Both the position numbers and the translations under genes were made by a program. From assembly GCF_946893725.1 (NCBI RefSeq), contig NZ_CAMPPE010000006.1, positions 1 to 64,000 of the forward strand: 64,000 bases of DNA, written 5' to 3'. Below the pieces are notes generated by a model. It saw only the letters and a program-made list of their open reading frames with translations, was not told the DNA's origin and searched no databases. Origin of the DNA: Anaerococcus sp. Marseille-Q5996 (GTDB taxonomy: Bacteria > Bacillota > Clostridia > Tissierellales > Peptoniphilaceae). This document shows positions 8,019 through 17,458 of this stretch, piece by piece (within the stretch, counting starts at the first letter, position 1; every line of letters begins with the position of its first letter).

Positions 8019-9788
8019 TTAGCCAAATAATTCTTGGTTGTTACTATTATATAGATTGTAGTAAATTCCTTTTTTATCCAAAAGTTCTTTGTGATTTCCA
8101 CGTTCAACTATGCCATCATAAGTCAAAACTAAAATCTCATCTGCATTTATAATTGTAGATAGTCTGTGGGCAATTGTAATTGTTGTTCTCCCTTTGGATA
8201 AGGTTTCAAGAGATTTTTGGACAATTGCCTCGCTCTTATTATCTAAAGCACTTGTTGCCTCATCTAAAATAAGAATAGGTGGATTTTTAAGAAATACTCT
8301 GGCAATAGAAATTCTTTGTTTTTGGCCACCAGATAATTTTACTCCACGTTCACCTATATGAGTATCCATGCCCATTGGCAAGTCTTTTATAAATTCAGTT
8401 GCGCCTGCTAGGGCTGCTGCTCTTTCAATTTCTTCATCACTAGAATCATCCTTACCATAGCGGATATTTTCTTTTACAGTTCCACTAAATAAATAAACAT
8501 CTTGTTGGACAATACCGATATTATCTCTAAGGGAATCTAGGGTTAGGTCCTTAATATCAACTCCATCTATTTTTATAGTACCCTTTGAAATATCATAAAA
8601 TCTAGGTATTAATTTTGAAATTGTAGTCTTACCAGCACCTGATGGACCAACTAGGGCAATATTTTCACCAACATCTACAGAAAAATTAATATTTTCTAGG
8701 ACGTATGGATCATCTTCCCCAGCCTCAGGATATTTGAAGTAAACATTCTCAAAATCAATCTTACCTTTTACATCTGTTAGCTCATTTGCACTTTCATGAT
8801 CAAAGATAGAATTATCCATCTCCATAACTTCTGTAAATCTTTCTATACCAGTAGTACCAGCTTGAAATACGTCAGTGAAATTTATAAGTCTTTCGATAGT
8901 TGTAACTAGCATATTCAAATACATAGTAAAGGCAATTAATTCACCAGGACTAATTTGCCCGTTAATTACAAAAAATCCACCAACAAAAATCAAGATTGCA
9001 TACATAAGTCCAGCAAAGGCTTCATTAATCATGAAAAATCCAGCCATATCAAAATACCTATCTTTTTTAATGTCTACAAATTTGTCATTATTTGTTTGGA
9101 ATTTGGATTTTTCTATATCTTCATTGGCAAAAGATTTTACAACAGAAATACCTAAAAGAGTATCTTCCACACCAGAGTTGATATCCCCAATTTGTCTTTT
9201 AACTTCCATGGTAGCCTGTCTAAATTGCTTTCTTTTTTGGCTTGAAACTACAAACATAATTGGAATTATAATATATATTATTAAAGAAAGTTTCCAATTT
9301 ATAGTTAGAAGAACTACAAATGATAAAATTAATTTAATGGCTCCAACCAACATTTCTTCAGGCACGTGATGGGAAAATTCTGTAATATCAAATAAATCTG
9401 TTGTAATCCTACTCATCAAAGCACCAATACGGGCATCGTTAAAAAATTCTGTGTCCATGGTTAGCAAATGATTAAATACATCTGCCCTCATATCTCGTTC
9501 TATTTTTGCCCCCATTATGTGGCCTAAAGACTGCATAAAATATCTTGCAGCTACTTCAATTATTTTTGTAACTGTATATACAATTCCTACTTTTACCACA
9601 CGGCTTGCATCAAGTAGTCCTAATTGGGCCCAGTCTGTTAAATTTGATAGCAAAAGTGGCAAAACTAATTGAGAAACTGTGGTCAAGGCTGATGCAAACA
9701 AGTCAGCAAAAAGTATCTTTTTATATGGATTATAGTAGGGTAAGAATTTTTTAATCAAATACTTATTACTATAAGTTTTTTTCTGCAT
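8019..9788 (-). CDS. ABC exporter half-transporter (multidrug/lipid type)
   Basis: A 589-residue half-transporter: a six-helix exporter domain (about 1-320) fused to an ATPase domain. The latter has Walker A GPSGAGKTT (about 379-387), the signature LSGGQKQR, Walker B ILILDEATSALD and the H-loop AHRLS. Such proteins act as dimers exporting drugs, lipids or peptides. With no partner subunit alongside it is probably a homodimer, and the substrate cannot be inferred. It is divergent from the surface phosphoesterase gene and stands alone, with a terminator at its end. Confidence 0.88.
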   Translation of the reverse strand: MQKKTYSNKYLIKKFLPYYNPYKKILFADLFASALTTVSQLVLPLLLSNLTDWAQLGLLDASRVVKVGIVYTVTKIIEVAARYFMQSLGHIMGAKIERDMRADVFNHLLTMDTEFFNDARIGALMSRITTDLFDITEFSHHVPEEMLVGAIKLILSFVVLLTINWKLSLIIYIIIPIMFVVSSQKRKQFRQATMEVKRQIGDINSGVEDTLLGISVVKSFANEDIEKSKFQTNNDKFVDIKKDRYFDMAGFFMINEAFAGLMYAILIFVGGFFVINGQISPGELIAFTMYLNMLVTTIERLINFTDVFQAGTTGIERFTEVMEMDNSIFDHESANELTDVKGKIDFENVYFKYPEAGEDDPYVLENINFSVDVGENIALVGPSGAGKTTISKLIPRFYDISKGTIKIDGVDIKDLTLDSLRDNIGIVQQDVYLFSGTVKENIRYGKDDSSDEEIERAAALAGATEFIKDLPMGMDTHIGERGVKLSGGQKQRISIARVFLKNPPILILDEATSALDNKSEAIVQKSLETLSKGRTTITIAHRLSTIINADEILVLTYDGIVERGNHKELLDKKGIYYNLYNSNNQELFG

Positions 9789-9892
9789 AAATCCTCCTTT
9801 ATAAAAATCAAATAATATTATTATTGTACTCTTTTTTATAGATAAATCTTAGCAAGTGTTATTTATATATATTTTAATAAATGCATAAAAAT

Positions 9893-9909
9893 TTTACACA
9901 AAGTTTACA
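9893..9909 (+). promoter_or_regulatory. candidate Pho box upstream of the surface phosphoesterase
   Basis: Two exact TTTACA hexamers lie 11 bp apart (9893-9898 and 9904-9909), the spacing expected for PhoP direct repeats in low-GC Gram-positives. A weaker third copy may lie at 9882-9887. TATAAT-like boxes follow at 9925-9930 and 9941-9946. Control by phosphate starvation would fit a secreted phosphoesterase, but functional Pho boxes usually have more repeats. Confidence 0.4.
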
Positions 9910-9974
9910 ATATTATATAAATTTTATAATACTCATCTTATATAATAATTTTGAAAAATTTTATGGAGGTTTTT

Positions 9975-12212
9975 ATGAAAAAAAATAATAAATTAGTTTT
10001 GGCCCTAGCTATCGCAAGTGCAAGTGCTGCAATTTTTCCAGTTCAAAATACATATGCAGCAGAAGATACTGCAATCTTAGAAAATAAAAATGCAATTGTA
10101 GAAAGCAATGAAGTTCATGATGATGCCAGCATTTATGAAACTGAACTTACTTCTACTACATATGCTTCAGACAATTACTTTAATTTCACAGATGATGAAG
10201 TAACTTTTCCTAAAAATGAAGCAAATGTAAGAGAAAAAGACGGCACAAACAAATTCAACAGAGCTACAGAAACTGACAGAGAAACTTTCGGAGAAGATAA
10301 AAACGTAACAGATATTGACCCAGAAGTTGCCAAAAAACTTGAAGAAACAAATGGTGAGTACGGCAAAAAAAATGGCGAATATGCAAATCACAATCTAAAA
10401 TCAATCACTACTCCAATCAAAAATATCGTTGTAAATAACGGTAAAAATGAAAATGAAATTGCTGTAACATGGTTTGCTAAAGGTGATGTTACAGAATCAA
10501 AACTAGTTTTTGATGGAAAAGAATATGCTCCTACTAGAGCAAGAAAAACTGGAGATAAAAATGGATACAGCACTTATACTGCTATTGTAAATATCACTCC
10601 TGGTAAAACTTATAATTATTATGTTCAATCAGGATCATACAAATCAGAAACATACACACTAAAAACCAAAGCTCTTGGAGAAAATAACGAATTTAAAGTT
10701 GCTTACTTTGGTGACCCTCAAATAGGATCTGGAGATAGTGTTTGGGATTCAAAAGGACTTAATAAAAACACTCAAGCAAAAGTAGACCAAGATAAGATAG
10801 ACTTTGCAAAATCAATTGACAAAGCTCGTGAAATGGATCCTCATTTTTACCTTTCAATGGGAGATAACGTTGAAATTGTAAACTATGAAGGTGAATATGA
10901 TTATTTCTTAGATAATGATTTATTTAAAGAAAGAGTATTCTCTACTGTTGTTGGAAACCACGAAACATACGTAGATGATAAAGCTGGCAGCCAAAGAAAC
11001 ACTGTTTTTTCTGACCACTTCCACCTACCAAACGAATCAAAATTAGGCTCAATTTCTAAGGTAAACGAAGATGGCACTCCATTCTATGTTTCTGGAGACT
11101 ACTATTATTCTTATGGTGATACACTTTTCTTAAACATTAACTCAAATGTAAATGATTCTAAAGAACACGAAGCATTTATCAAAGATGCAATTGCAAAAGC
11201 TACAAAAGAACGTGGCAAAAATTTCTCATGGAAAGTGGTATCCTTCCACCATGCTCCATATTCAACAGCAACACATACCTCTGATGATGATATACTTCAA
11301 AGAAGACATGAACTTGTTAGAATATTTAATGAAAATGGAATTGATATTGTACTAAACGGCCACGATCATATCTACACAAGAACTGGCCACATGATAGCTG
11401 GAGAACAAGCTTTATCTTTCAAAGATGCTTATGGTACAGATGCTGATGACAAAAATGCTAACATTAAAGAAAATTACTCAGAAACTTACAACAATAGAAT
11501 TTACAAAAATGGAAAAGTAATTGTTGATGGTATCAAATTAGATTACGACAATAAAGAAGTAACAAATCCACGTGGAACACTTTTCCTTACTATGTCTGCA
11601 TCAGGTGGAGCAAAATTCTATAACCCAATCGGAGAAGACCAATGGTTTGTAGAAAGAAGTTTAGATGATAGAAGCCAATTATTCTCAAATCTAACATTTA
11701 CAAAAAATCTATTCAACATCCAAACAATGGATCCATATGGAAAAATTGTAGATTACTACACAATCCACAAAACAGACGAATTTATCAACAATCCTCTATT
11801 ACAAAAAGAAGTTTCAAAAGCAAAATTAGAAGCTTCTATCCAAAAAGCTGAAGCTTACAAAATCGTTGATACAAAAGAAAATTTAGACCTATACAACGAT
11901 GCAATCAATAGAGCAAAAGAAGTACTAAACGCTAGCTACACAAGCCAAGAAGAAATTGATGCAGCTATAGAAGTACTTAACACAAGACTTTCAAACTTTA
12001 ACTACCAAGCTGAAAATACAGTTGATGGCAAAAAACCAGCTAAAGAAGTAAAAGGTGAAAAAGCACCAAAAGCAGCTAAAAAAGAAAGTAAATCCGACAA
12101 AAAAGAAGATAAAAAATCTGATAACCCAAAAACAGGTGTAGCTACACTAACAGGAGTTTATGCAACACTTTCACTTGCTGCAGCAGGTTTATTTGCAACA
12201 AAAAGAAAATAA
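9975..12212 (+). CDS. cell-wall-anchored purple-acid-phosphatase-like metallophosphoesterase
   Basis: Surface enzyme probably releasing phosphate from phosphoesters. The ATG at 9975 is chosen because GGAGG precedes it and a signal peptide follows directly; the upstream in-frame TTG at 9951 has neither. After the signal come an acidic region, a fibronectin-III-like domain (about 125-225), and a calcineurin-like domain with metal motifs GDPQIG, MGDNVE, GNHET and NGHDH. A FIVAR-like helical domain (about 615-685), a Lys-rich wall spacer and a sorting signal follow: NPKTG, a hydrophobic helix and KRK. NPKTG replaces the usual LPXTG. The mature protein should be attached to peptidoglycan by sortase. 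A terminator follows. Confidence 0.88.
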   Translation: MKKNNKLVLALAIASASAAIFPVQNTYAAEDTAILENKNAIVESNEVHDDASIYETELTSTTYASDNYFNFTDDEVTFPKNEANVREKDGTNKFNRATETDRETFGEDKNVTDIDPEVAKKLEETNGEYGKKNGEYANHNLKSITTPIKNIVVNNGKNENEIAVTWFAKGDVTESKLVFDGKEYAPTRARKTGDKNGYSTYTAIVNITPGKTYNYYVQSGSYKSETYTLKTKALGENNEFKVAYFGDPQIGSGDSVWDSKGLNKNTQAKVDQDKIDFAKSIDKAREMDPHFYLSMGDNVEIVNYEGEYDYFLDNDLFKERVFSTVVGNHETYVDDKAGSQRNTVFSDHFHLPNESKLGSISKVNEDGTPFYVSGDYYYSYGDTLFLNINSNVNDSKEHEAFIKDAIAKATKERGKNFSWKVVSFHHAPYSTATHTSDDDILQRRHELVRIFNENGIDIVLNGHDHIYTRTGHMIAGEQALSFKDAYGTDADDKNANIKENYSETYNNRIYKNGKVIVDGIKLDYDNKEVTNPRGTLFLTMSASGGAKFYNPIGEDQWFVERSLDDRSQLFSNLTFTKNLFNIQTMDPYGKIVDYYTIHKTDEFINNPLLQKEVSKAKLEASIQKAEAYKIVDTKENLDLYNDAINRAKEVLNASYTSQEEIDAAIEVLNTRLSNFNYQAENTVDGKKPAKEVKGEKAPKAAKKESKSDKKEDKKSDNPKTGVATLTGVYATLSLAAAGLFATKRK

Positions 12213-12227
12213 TAAATAAGAACAAAA

Positions 12228-12264
12228 AAACAAACTCAGAATCAAAACTGAGTTTGTTTTTTTA
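12228..12264 (+). terminator. intrinsic terminator after the phosphoesterase gene
   Basis: Perfect arms ACAAACTCAG (12230-12239) and CTGAGTTTGT (12248-12257) with an eight-base loop, then a run of T. The flanking A-run means it could also serve the convergent reductase gene. Confidence 0.85.
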
Positions 12265-12272
12265 GTGTTTAT

Positions 12273-13109
12273 TTACATATTAGCAGCTTTTTCTAGCCAT
12301 TCTTTATCTTCTGGATCTGCAGAATATCTTTCTTTTTTATCAAGGCTAGCTAGAGCATGCATATCATCTTCAGATAGGTTAAAATCAAATAAGTCAATAT
12401 TTTCGTAAATTCTTTCTTCATGTGATGATTTTACTAAAACCATAACCCCTCTTTGGATATTCCATTTTAGGGCAATTTGTGCTGGGGTTTTTCCATATTT
12501 TTCTCCCAAGTCAGCTAATACATCCTCATGTAATAAGTTTGATTTACCCTGAGCAAGTGGACCCCAAGCTTGGTGCAAGATTTTATTTTCTTTTAAGAAC
12601 TCATGAGTGTCCTTATCTTGCAAGTGCAAGTGGCTTTCTAATTGGTCAAGAACTGGAACAGTGCCTTCTTTTAATAATTCTGACATTTGGTCAATAGAAA
12701 AGTTGCAAACACCAATACTTTTTATAATTCCTTGGTCCTTGTAATCATTAAGAACTTTCCAAGCTTCTCTAAAATTATCTCCGTACCAGTGTAAAAGTGC
12801 CACATCTAAGTAATCCACACCTAAATCTTTTAAAGAACCTTCGATAGATTCTTTAGCTTTGTCAGAAGAATACGCATTTGGCCAAACTTTTGTAGCTATT
12901 TGATAATCTTCACGATTTTTGCCATAGGATTTTAAATATTTTCCTAAAAGATCTTCATTTTCATAAAACTTTGCTGTATCAAAATATGTGTAACCAGCCT
13001 TTAGGGCAGTTTCTATGGCTAGGTCCATTTCGCTTTCTTCTTTAATTTTAAATGTACCAAAACCTATTGCAGGTACTTTTGTGCCGTCATTTAATGTAAA
13101 ATAATCCAT
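12273..13109 (-). CDS. aldo/keto reductase
   Basis: NAD(P)H-dependent reductase of the aldo/keto reductase superfamily, a cytoplasmic TIM-barrel reducing carbonyls to alcohols. Motifs include GFGTFKI near the N terminus, the catalytic Asp/Tyr region YFDTAKFYENE, the catalytic Lys in IATKVWPN, and His in VALLHW. About 278 residues, the normal size. The start is put at the ATG at 13109, six bases after AAGGAGTG; the GTG further upstream would overlap that ribosome site. Natural substrate is unknown. The gene is divergent from the SDR gene. Confidence 0.88.
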   Translation of the reverse strand: MDYFTLNDGTKVPAIGFGTFKIKEESEMDLAIETALKAGYTYFDTAKFYENEDLLGKYLKSYGKNREDYQIATKVWPNAYSSDKAKESIEGSLKDLGVDYLDVALLHWYGDNFREAWKVLNDYKDQGIIKSIGVCNFSIDQMSELLKEGTVPVLDQLESHLHLQDKDTHEFLKENKILHQAWGPLAQGKSNLLHEDVLADLGEKYGKTPAQIALKWNIQRGVMVLVKSSHEERIYENIDLFDFNLSEDDMHALASLDKKERYSADPEDKEWLEKAANM

Positions 13110-13148
13110 AATTTTCACTCCTTTTGATACATATATACCCCATTGTGT

Positions 13149-13154
13149 TATAAT
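13149..13154 (+). promoter_or_regulatory. -10 box immediately before the SDR start codon
   Basis: A perfect TATAAT ends six bases before the ATG at 13161, so transcription would begin at or next to the start codon. No ribosome site is visible. This suggests a leaderless mRNA; a TTGATA about 19 bp upstream could be the -35 element. Confidence 0.45.
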
Positions 13155-13160
13155 TTTAGT

Positions 13161-13889
13161 ATGAAAACAGTTTTAATTACCGGTTCTTCTAGGGGAATAG
13201 GCGCTGCCATTGCTAGAAGGCTAAATGATGAGTACAAAATAATAATTAATTACAACAAAAGTAAAGATAAAGCCATGGAGCTTTTGGATGAGCTAAGATC
13301 TACAAATCCAAATGTTATCGCCCTCAAGGCTGATGTTTCTGATGAAAATGAAGTTGAAAATATGTTTGCTATTGCTGAACAAAACTTTGGCCATGTTGAT
13401 ATTTTGATAAATAATGCTGGCATTTCTCATTTTTCTCTTATCCAAGACATTGACTTTGATACTTGGAAAAATGTTATAAATACAAACCTTAATTCAGTTT
13501 TTTTAAATAGCAAACGTGCCATCCCAAATATGATTTCAAACCAGTATGGAGTCATAATAAATATGAGCTCTATTTGGGGAGATTTTGGAGCTAGCATGGA
13601 GGCTCTTTATTCGACAAGCAAGGGTGGGATAAATACTTTTACAAAGGCCATGGCAAAAGAACTTGCCCCTTCTGGCATCAGAGTAAATGCTATAGCCCCA
13701 GGTATTGTTGATACGGATTTGATGAGAAATGATTTTACGAAATCAGAACTTGAAGACCTAAAAAAAGAAGTTTCTATAAATAGATTTGCAAAGCCTGAGG
13801 AAATTGCTGGTCTTGTAAGATACTTAATTTCTGATGAAGCGTCTTATATTACAGGAGATATTATTCATATCAACGGGGGTTTTTATTAA
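13161..13889 (+). CDS. short-chain dehydrogenase/reductase (FabG-like)
   Basis: NAD(P)-dependent oxidoreductase with a complete SDR core: cofactor motif TGSSRGIG near the N terminus, NNAG at about 80-83, the catalytic Ser in NMSS, YSTSK with catalytic Tyr and Lys, and the C-terminal INGGFY end. About 242 residues. It resembles 3-oxoacyl-ACP reductase FabG, but it is not beside fatty-acid genes, so the substrate is open. The ATG at 13161 is used because homology begins there (MKTVLITG); an in-frame TTG upstream lies over the -10 box. Confidence 0.85.
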   Translation: MKTVLITGSSRGIGAAIARRLNDEYKIIINYNKSKDKAMELLDELRSTNPNVIALKADVSDENEVENMFAIAEQNFGHVDILINNAGISHFSLIQDIDFDTWKNVINTNLNSVFLNSKRAIPNMISNQYGVIINMSSIWGDFGASMEALYSTSKGGINTFTKAMAKELAPSGIRVNAIAPGIVDTDLMRNDFTKSELEDLKKEVSINRFAKPEEIAGLVRYLISDEASYITGDIIHINGGFY

Positions 13890-13920
13890 AAAATGCACCT
13901 AATCTAAGGTGCATTTTTCT
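13889..13920 (+). terminator. bidirectional terminator between the SDR gene and addA
   Basis: Perfect arms AAATGCACCT (13891-13900) and AGGTGCATTT (13907-13916) with a six-base loop and T-runs on both strands. It lies between the convergent SDR and addA stop codons and probably serves both. Confidence 0.85.
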
Positions 13921-13921
13921 T

Positions 13922-16900
13922 TTAATATTTGCTAAATTCTTTAAAATTGTACCAATAAATTATAGAATCAGTAACTTTTTTGCCCTTTGCATCCTCTATA
14001 GCCTCCTTGTAATAGGCTAGTTGGTTGCGATAGCTTTCTTCTCTTTTAGTATTATCAGTTTTAAAATCTAAAAGGACAATGTGATCTTCAAACTCAAATA
14101 AAAGATCGATTTGACCGTTGATATAGTAATAATTTTCGGGATTTTTATCATCTATATGCTTCATCAAAAATGACTCTTCATGGAGTATTTGTATGGCGTT
14201 TTTACCTAGATTTATTATTTGATCGTTATTAAAAAATCCTAAAATCTTATCGATTTCTATAAGGTCTGCTTCTTCTTGTGTGATTTTATAAAGGTCAATT
14301 AGTTTTTGAAGTTCCTTATTAAATTCTTTTTGTGTATAAGATTTTATAGGAAGATTTTGGAAAATTCGATGTATTATTGTTCCCTTATCTGCAGGGCTAA
14401 ATTCGATTTTTTCTGCCATAAATTCTGGGGTTTTAAATTCAAATTCTCTTGCAAAGGCCCAATAATTTTCCCTTTCTGCCCCCTCATCTTCTACTATATA
14501 ATTTTTTGAAACTTCTGTAACAGATTTTTTGAGAGGGTCTTTTGTAGCTTCAAGATATTTATATGGTGCAAAATTTTCTTTCAATTCTTCAAACAAGCTT
14601 CCCTTGTAATCATCATTAATAAGAGACTTCAAATTGATATCAATTTTCTCTTTCTCTTCTAAATTTGATTCCATTTCACTTGATAGATTAATTTTCACAA
14701 TGCCATTTAATTCATCAGTGTTTGAAAACTCGCTTATTTCTTCTAAGATTTTATCATTTGAAATAGCCTTTAGTATCCATTCCAAATGCGAGTTTAGTTT
14801 TAAATAATCCTGCTCTCTTGTAAGTTTTTTGATAGTATCATTATAAGATTTTAGGCTACCTGATACTACTAATTTATTTTCTGCTCGAGTTAGGGCAACA
14901 TATAAGATACGCATTTCTTCTCTCAACATTTCCGATTTGAGTTTTTCAATTATTAGCTGATAAGTTGGGGATTTGACCCAGACTCTTAAGTCTTCATCCA
15001 CTAATTTAAAAGCAAAACCAATTTCAGAATCAAAGGCATACATGTATTTATCATCTTTTATGCCCATTTGCCCATCAGCATTGGCAAGAATTACAGCCTT
15101 ACTTTCAAGACCTTTTGATTTGTGGACTGTCATTATTCTTACAAAATTTTCATTTTCTGTAAGTGCCCTACCTTCAAGGTAGTTATTGTTGGTCTGACTT
15201 AAATCATCGTAGTATTTCAAAAATCCAAATAGACCATTATCATTGTTTTGGTCAAATTCTCCCATAAGGTCAATTAAGTCTTCTACATTTTTTATGCGTT
15301 CATTCGACCTATCTCGTGCCTTTAAAAATTCATAATATCCTGAGTCTTCAAATAAATGGTTTGCAAATTCATAGAGGTTCATAAGTGATGATTCATACCT
15401 AAATTGGTCAAAGATTGCTATAAAATTTGTAATCCTGTAGGCTAAGTCTTGGTCAAAATAAACTTGTTTTTCTCCTTTTTCCGCTAAAACTACTGGATCT
15501 AGGGCCTTATTGTAATTATAAAAGGCGTTGTTAAAGCTAAAAAAGTTTGAAAATAGTCTTATTTTTGCAATATCATCCTCATCAAAATCAAAAATTTCAC
15601 TTCTAATCACTGCTAGTAGGGTGATGTCATCGTATGGATTTGCTACAAATTTTAGCATATCAATAAAGAAATTCGCTTCAACACTTATTGCATTTTTATT
15701 TTGAATTTCATTTTTGACAGGAATACCAGCCTCTTTTAGGGCTTTTTCGTAAAGGTGGGCCTTTGTTCCAGTTCTAAGTAGGATAATTATGTCCTTATAG
15801 TCATAATTTTTACTTACTTTTTCTGTAATCCCATCTTTTTCTTCTTCTATGGTGTATTGTTCATTTTTTAATTTTAAAATGCGGTCAGCTACAAGATTAT
15901 ATGGGTCGTCAGATTTTTCTGCTATATCAATTTCTACTTTATTTTCTGCTGGGTCAATTTCCTTAAAATAATTTAGCCTGTGGCCATCTTTGTAGTCAAT
16001 TCCCGAATTATCTAAAGTCATTAACCTATCAAAAACATAGTTATTAAAGTCCAGAATATCTTTTTCTGTTCTAAAGTTTTGGCTAAGGTCAATTCTTAGA
16101 TTTTTGGAATCAGCATTTTCATCCAAGGGATAAGTAGCAAGTTTATCTAAGAATAATTCTGGATTTGCCCTTCTAAAACCATAGATAGATTGCTTTACAT
16201 CACCTACAAAAAATAAATTATCATCCTTTTTTAATTTATCGACAATATAGTTTTGTACATCATTGGCATCCTGATATTCATCGAAGAATATAAAATCAAA
16301 TTGTTTCTTAATTGGCCTAAGATTTTCTTCATCATCAATCAAATTTATAAATTCATGCTCTAGGTCATTAAAATCTAGACCATTGTCTTCGTTTTTTTTA
16401 GCCTTATAAATATCAGCAAATGTTGTAACTAAAATTTTTAATTCATCTAGGATTTGTTTTTCTTTTTTCCTGTGCTTCTTAAAATTTTCTCCACTTGCAA
16501 GATCAATTTCATTTATAAATCCTGCCATGTGGTTTGATGCAATATCTCGTGTAGCCTTAAGATCGTTGTAACCCTCACCCTTGTCTATTTTGTTATTTTT
16601 TATTTGAGAAATTTGTTTTATGTTAACTTTTCTGATAAGGTCAGCAAATTTTTCCCAAATATGATCAGAGATTGCCTCTTCTTTAGAGATATTTTTAATA
16701 AGTTCATGGGCATTTTCTACATTTGCATATTCTTTTAATAGTTCATCTCGCAAGCCTTCACTTATTTTGTCAAAGTGGTTATGGTTAATTAAAAGTCCAT
16801 AATTTTCATAAATACCACTAAATTCCTCTATTTTTTCACGTCTATATATTTTATAGCTGTCATTTTGACTAAAGTATTTTTTTATAACTTTGTCTGGATT

Positions 16901-17458
16901 TACCTGATCCATTATTTTTTCGTAAGCAAACTGCACGGTTTTTTTTGCATTTTCATCATTACGAGATTTGCCAAAATTATTTATAAAGGTCTTGAAACCT
17001 TCGCTTGGATTTTGATAGGAGCTATCAAAAAGCTCGTCAATGGCATCTATTTTTAAAATTTGGGCTCTTTTATCATCCAAAATCCTAAAATTTGGGCTAA
17101 TATTATTAGTTTTGTAAAAATTTTCTCTAAGCATATCTGCACAAAATGAATGAAGAGTTTGTATATGGGTTTTTCTAAGTCTTTTTAGTTGGTCTTTTAA
17201 AAAATCTTTTTGATTTCCATCCGCATCCTTATAGGCTTTTTCTAAGTTTTTTTGAATCCTAGTTCGCATTTCTGCACTGGCCTTGTTGGTAAAGGTTACA
17301 ATAATCATAGAGTCGATATTCTTTTTATCATCTGTAACTAGTTTTATAATCCTATCGACCAAAACTTTTGTTTTCCCAGATCCAGCTGCAGCTGAAACTA
17401 TAATGTTTTTATTTCTTGTATCCACTATTCTTTTTTGATCTATGGTTAACTCAGTCAT
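13922..17458 (-). CDS. addA: ATP-dependent helicase/nuclease subunit A (AddA/RexA)
   Basis: Large subunit of the RecBCD-equivalent AddAB complex, which unwinds and trims double-strand breaks to start recombination. A UvrD-like helicase core opens with Walker A AAAGSGKT (about residues 23-30) and has helicase motif II FDEYQDAND. The C-terminal nuclease domain carries DFKTD and QLAYY (about 1130-1155). The chosen ATG at 17458 overlaps the addB stop by eight bases; an upstream in-frame ATG at 17476 would place five extra residues before the homologous start. About 1178 residues, normal size. Last gene of the repair operon. Confidence 0.93.
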   Translation of the reverse strand: MTELTIDQKRIVDTRNKNIIVSAAAGSGKTKVLVDRIIKLVTDDKKNIDSMIIVTFTNKASAEMRTRIQKNLEKAYKDADGNQKDFLKDQLKRLRKTHIQTLHSFCADMLRENFYKTNNISPNFRILDDKRAQILKIDAIDELFDSSYQNPSEGFKTFINNFGKSRNDENAKKTVQFAYEKIMDQVNPDKVIKKYFSQNDSYKIYRREKIEEFSGIYENYGLLINHNHFDKISEGLRDELLKEYANVENAHELIKNISKEEAISDHIWEKFADLIRKVNIKQISQIKNNKIDKGEGYNDLKATRDIASNHMAGFINEIDLASGENFKKHRKKEKQILDELKILVTTFADIYKAKKNEDNGLDFNDLEHEFINLIDDEENLRPIKKQFDFIFFDEYQDANDVQNYIVDKLKKDDNLFFVGDVKQSIYGFRRANPELFLDKLATYPLDENADSKNLRIDLSQNFRTEKDILDFNNYVFDRLMTLDNSGIDYKDGHRLNYFKEIDPAENKVEIDIAEKSDDPYNLVADRILKLKNEQYTIEEEKDGITEKVSKNYDYKDIIILLRTGTKAHLYEKALKEAGIPVKNEIQNKNAISVEANFFIDMLKFVANPYDDITLLAVIRSEIFDFDEDDIAKIRLFSNFFSFNNAFYNYNKALDPVVLAEKGEKQVYFDQDLAYRITNFIAIFDQFRYESSLMNLYEFANHLFEDSGYYEFLKARDRSNERIKNVEDLIDLMGEFDQNNDNGLFGFLKYYDDLSQTNNNYLEGRALTENENFVRIMTVHKSKGLESKAVILANADGQMGIKDDKYMYAFDSEIGFAFKLVDEDLRVWVKSPTYQLIIEKLKSEMLREEMRILYVALTRAENKLVVSGSLKSYNDTIKKLTREQDYLKLNSHLEWILKAISNDKILEEISEFSNTDELNGIVKINLSSEMESNLEEKEKIDINLKSLINDDYKGSLFEELKENFAPYKYLEATKDPLKKSVTEVSKNYIVEDEGAERENYWAFAREFEFKTPEFMAEKIEFSPADKGTIIHRIFQNLPIKSYTQKEFNKELQKLIDLYKITQEEADLIEIDKILGFFNNDQIINLGKNAIQILHEESFLMKHIDDKNPENYYYINGQIDLLFEFEDHIVLLDFKTDNTKREESYRNQLAYYKEAIEDAKGKKVTDSIIYWYNFKEFSKY

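Noticed and set aside
9951-9974. Upstream TTG start of the surface phosphoesterase
   Set aside because: It lies over the promoter region and precedes the GGAGG site; the ATG at 9975 starts a normal signal peptide.
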